Assembly (NCBI GenBank): GCA_965234475.1
Contig: OZ248397.1
Coordinates: forward strand, 682,001-746,000
Direction: 5' to 3'
DNA length: 64,000 nt
Origin: Methylopumilus sp947499625
GTDB lineage: Bacteria; Pseudomonadota; Gammaproteobacteria; Burkholderiales; Methylophilaceae
The position numbers and the translations under genes are program-made. Within the stretch, counting starts at the first letter, position 1. Each line of letters begins with the position of its first letter. Shown piece by piece: positions 61,557-64,000 of the stretch. The notes under the pieces were generated by a model that saw nothing but the letters and a program-made list of their open reading frames with translations, was not told where the DNA came from and made no database searches.

Positions 61557-62081
61557 ATGAAAAAAATTAAATTTTATACCTTTCTCATTTTCGCTTTTAG
61601 CGTCATTTCTGCCACTGCAAACTCAGGAAATGATTATCTTATATATGTAAGTAGCAGTTTTGATAAGCACCCTACTTATCTCAAATCCTACTCTATAGGC
61701 TATTGGATACCTCAAGCAACAATCCTTAAAAATACAAGTAAGTCAGTTTTTCCTTCGAGCGCTTCTTGCGAAAAAGATCATTATGGAAAGCTAATTCTCT
61801 CTCTTGAGCCACAACTTTTTTACAATCCATTAATGAAAATACTCTACGGAGGTATTTCAACAAAAGTCTACGGGCACAACGGGAAAATAATTACAACAAT
61901 AAAGTCTGAAGATGAACTGCCAGGCTATCTCACAATATTGCATGAAAAATTAATTGATCAGATTTATAAAAAGATCTTAACAAAACTTCAAAATCAAATT
62001 AGTACTAATGAAGCAGTTAATCTATATTTAAAGCAGAAGAATGGACCTATTGAGGGGACTTTTTGTTTAATGCTAAACTAA
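61557..62081 (+). CDS. Exported protein of unknown function
   Basis: The product has 174 residues. It starts with a Sec signal peptide (1-21, ATANSG). The mature part has a few tyrosine-rich strands (YLIYVSSSF, YSIGYWIPQ), two isolated cysteines (about 70 and 170) that could form a disulfide, and a helical segment near 115-145. No lipobox, catalytic motif or repeat is visible. I do not recognise it. It converges with fumA, 4 bases from the fumA stop. Codon use is AT-rich like the neighbours. Confidence 0.6.
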   Translation: MKKIKFYTFLIFAFSVISATANSGNDYLIYVSSSFDKHPTYLKSYSIGYWIPQATILKNTSKSVFPSSASCEKDHYGKLILSLEPQLFYNPLMKILYGGISTKVYGHNGKIITTIKSEDELPGYLTILHEKLIDQIYKKILTKLQNQISTNEAVNLYLKQKNGPIEGTFCLMLN

Positions 62082-62085
62082 ATTT

Positions 62086-63609
62086 TTATGAAGAAGCCTT
62101 AAGAGGGATCGATTTATTTTTCCATCGAGATGGGGCTTCTGAATAAACAGACTTACCATGGGTATCGATAGATACCATCACAGGCATATCTTTTACTTCA
62201 AATTCATATATGGCTTCCATGCCTAATTCAGGAAATGCAACTACCTTAGATGAAGTAATGGCTTTTGAAACTAGATAAGCCGCACCCCCTACTGCGCTCA
62301 AGTAAACGGATTGATATTTTTTGATTGTCTGCACGGCACTTTCACCGCGTTCTGCCTTTCCAATCGTGCCCATAATACCCAACTCAGCTAACATCATTTC
62401 CATAAATTGATCCATACGAGAGGCTGTGGTAGGTCCTGCCGGGCCTATCACTTCATTGCGAACAGCATCAACAGGTCCCACATAATAAATAAATTTATTT
62501 TTTAAGTTTACCCCAACAGGTAAAGCCTCTCCCTTCTTAAGAAGATCAGCAATTTTCTTATGCGCACCATCTCTTGCAGTAAGTAATTTTCCAGACAGTA
62601 AAAGTAGGTCTCCTTCTTTCCATTCTTCGATTGATGCTTTATCAATAGAGTCAAGATTAATTCTTTTAGCATCTTTTTGAGCGGCCCAAGTATCTTGAGG
62701 CCATAAATTTAAATCAGGTATTTTAAAATGTGCCGGACCTTTACCATCCAAGGTGAAATGTGTGTGCCTCGTAGCTGCACAATTTGGTATTAATGCAATT
62801 GGCAAAGACGAAGCGTGACAAGGATAATCGATGATTTTAACGTCAAGTACTGTGGTTAGACCGCCAAAGCCTTGCGCGCCTATACCTAGCTGATTTATTT
62901 TATTATAAAGTTCAATGCGTAACTCTTCAGTCTTATTCTTTGCACCACGCTTAACGAGTGACTGAATATCAATCGGTAACATCAGGGACTCTTTTGCCAT
63001 TAACATTGCTTTTTCAGAAGACCCGCCAATGCCAATACCAATCACGCCAGGTGGGCACCAGCCCGCTCCCATCTCAGGAATGACTTTTAAAACCCAATCT
63101 ACAATACTATCCGATGGGTTGAGTGTTATGAATTGAGCTTTATTTTCTGAGCCTCCACCTTTTGCACTGATAGAAATACTTACTTTGTCACCTTTGATTA
63201 ACTTCACGTGCGTGATTGCGGGTGTATTGTCTTTTGTGTTCTGCCTCTTGCCAGCGGGATCTGAGACCATCGACGGGCGGAGAGGATTATCTTGATTTGA
63301 ATAAGCGCGTTTGACGCCTTCATTCACCATATCTTCAATTGAAAGATCTGATTCCCACTCTACATTCATTCCAACTTCAACAAAGGCAATCACAATGCCT
63401 GTGTCCTGGCATATAGGTCTATGACCTAAGGCGCTCATTTTTGAGCTTGTAAGAATCTGAAGCATTGCATCTTTAGCAGGAACAGATGTTTCTTTTTCGT
63501 ACGCTTCACGCATGGACAAAATAAAATCTTCTGAATGATAGTAAGAAATAAATTGCAAAGCATCACTGATGCTTTCGATAAAATTTTCTTTTTTTATAGA
63601 TGTCTTCAT
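62086..63609 (-). CDS. fumA: Class I fumarate hydratase (iron-sulfur type)
   Basis: The product has 507 residues, fumarase A/B type with both alpha and beta parts in one chain. Cluster cysteines can be placed in RPICQDTGI, the PNCAATRHTH segment and the earlier WCPPGVIGIG stretch. The C-terminal beta part has 'VGPVDAVRNEVIGPAGPTTASRMD', cited in part. It hydrates fumarate to malate. It follows acnB by 3 bases on the minus strand, so aconitase and fumarase form an operon, the two [4Fe-4S] dehydratases of the TCA cycle. Confidence 0.96.
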   Translation of the reverse strand: MKTSIKKENFIESISDALQFISYYHSEDFILSMREAYEKETSVPAKDAMLQILTSSKMSALGHRPICQDTGIVIAFVEVGMNVEWESDLSIEDMVNEGVKRAYSNQDNPLRPSMVSDPAGKRQNTKDNTPAITHVKLIKGDKVSISISAKGGGSENKAQFITLNPSDSIVDWVLKVIPEMGAGWCPPGVIGIGIGGSSEKAMLMAKESLMLPIDIQSLVKRGAKNKTEELRIELYNKINQLGIGAQGFGGLTTVLDVKIIDYPCHASSLPIALIPNCAATRHTHFTLDGKGPAHFKIPDLNLWPQDTWAAQKDAKRINLDSIDKASIEEWKEGDLLLLSGKLLTARDGAHKKIADLLKKGEALPVGVNLKNKFIYYVGPVDAVRNEVIGPAGPTTASRMDQFMEMMLAELGIMGTIGKAERGESAVQTIKKYQSVYLSAVGGAAYLVSKAITSSKVVAFPELGMEAIYEFEVKDMPVMVSIDTHGKSVYSEAPSRWKNKSIPLKASS

Positions 63610-63612
63610 GTA

Positions 63613-64000
63613 TTAAATTTCAGTAATCTCGATCACTTTTTTTGGCTTATATTCTGGCATCTGATCAAAATTTAAATACTGATAAATTGAATCTAAATCT
63701 TTCGAAAGTTTTTGATTACTAATGGCAAGATATTCATCAAGCGTTGGAATTTTTCCTAAAGCAGCGCAAACTGCTGAGAGCTCTGCGGAACCCAAATACA
63801 CTTGCGCATCTTTTCCCATACGATTATCAAAATTTCGTGTGCTTGTTGAAAAAACATGTGCTCCATCATCAACTCTCGCCTGATTTCCCATGCAGAGTGA
63901 ACATCCAGGTACTTCTGTTCGAGCGCCTACTTTATTGAAGACTTCATATACGCCCTCTTTCTTAAGTTCTGTTTCATCCATTCTAGTAGGAGGCACAATC
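63613..64000 (-). CDS. acnB: Aconitate hydratase B, C-terminal part only
   Basis: The frame runs off the window end; the visible 129 residues are the C-terminal end of AcnB. The family signatures VPPTRMDE, EVPGCSLCMGNQARV (with two of the [4Fe-4S] cluster cysteines) and FSTSTRNFDNRMGK are clear. The GTG near 63996 is an internal valine, not the start. It interconverts citrate and isocitrate. It is the first visible gene of an acnB-fumA operon. Confidence 0.95.
   Translation of the reverse strand, partial: IVPPTRMDETELKKEGVYEVFNKVGARTEVPGCSLCMGNQARVDDGAHVFSTSTRNFDNRMGKDAQVYLGSAELSAVCAALGKIPTLDEYLAISNQKLSKDLDSIYQYLNFDQMPEYKPKKVIEITEI

Overview
The window reads as a piece of a compact, AT-rich betaproteobacterial chromosome, most likely an obligate methylotroph of the Methylophilaceae of the streamlined 'Candidatus Methylopumilus' / OM43 kind. 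This is inferred from gene content and composition seen by eye; nothing was computed or searched. The main pointers are a ribulose-monophosphate (RuMP) block (hexulose-6-phosphate synthase, 6-phospho-3-hexuloisomerase and transaldolase) beside PEP synthase and its regulator, glucose-6-phosphate isomerase elsewhere in the window, betaproteobacterial gene orders (smc-zipA-ligA, tig-clpP-clpX-lon, rne/rluC), and very tight packing with many overlapping or abutting gene ends.

Layout. 1-1303: the tail of a metallo-beta-lactamase-fold gene and three small unknown genes. 1515-8939 (minus): a TPR protein, ligA, zipA, smc. 9018-10336 (plus): queF, tRNA-Ala(GGC), tRNA-Glu(TTC), ppa. 10340-13314 (minus): an unknown gene, an RluF-like pseudouridine synthase, and a lipoprotein of the PQQ-dehydrogenase fold with altered active-site positions. 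13428-16495 (plus): a stand-alone MnmC oxidoreductase domain and a TPR/O-GlcNAc-transferase-like protein. 16492-20002 (minus): EamA transporter, miaA, amiC, tsaE. 20024-22820 (plus): queG, pgi. 22831-25810 (minus): sppA, Rieske protein, gph-like phosphatase, rluC. 26202-28535 (plus): rne with a structured leader. 28528-29456 (minus): crcB, orn. 29557-31299 (plus): Ste24-like protease, queD. 31309-33145 (minus): dnaQ, rnhA, a methyltransferase. 33189-39611 (plus): gloB, mltD, an oligopeptide ABC importer without ATPases, fabI. 39608-47684 (minus): ppiD, tRNA-Asp, tRNA-Val, lon, clpX, clpP, tig, tRNA-Leu. 47851-53434 (plus): a tripartite RND efflux system next to tRNA-Leu. 53436-57303 (minus): pabB, phi, hps, tal. 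57777-60955 (plus): ppsA, ppsR. 60963-64000: glutathione peroxidase, an unknown exported protein, class I fumarase, and the end of acnB.

How it fits together. Hps and Phi fix formaldehyde onto ribulose 5-phosphate and give fructose 6-phosphate. Pgi and transaldolase route that into the cleavage and regeneration branches of the RuMP cycle. PpsA, controlled by PpsR, runs pyruvate back to PEP, and fumarase and aconitase B supply TCA reactions. The hps gene has the best sigma70-type promoter in the window and an intrinsic terminator between it and phi, which suggests that Hps is made in excess over Phi. The rest is housekeeping: queuosine synthesis (queF, queD, queG), tRNA modification, proteolysis, cell-wall turnover and RNA decay.

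No mobile element, integrase, CRISPR array or clearly new multi-gene defence-type system is visible. The observations most worth following are the divergent PQQ-fold lipoprotein, the RND cluster beside tRNA-Leu, the loss of expected genes (mutL, hfq, hupB, opp ATPases) from otherwise conserved neighbourhoods, and the regulatory DNA around hps, ppsA, rne and lon.
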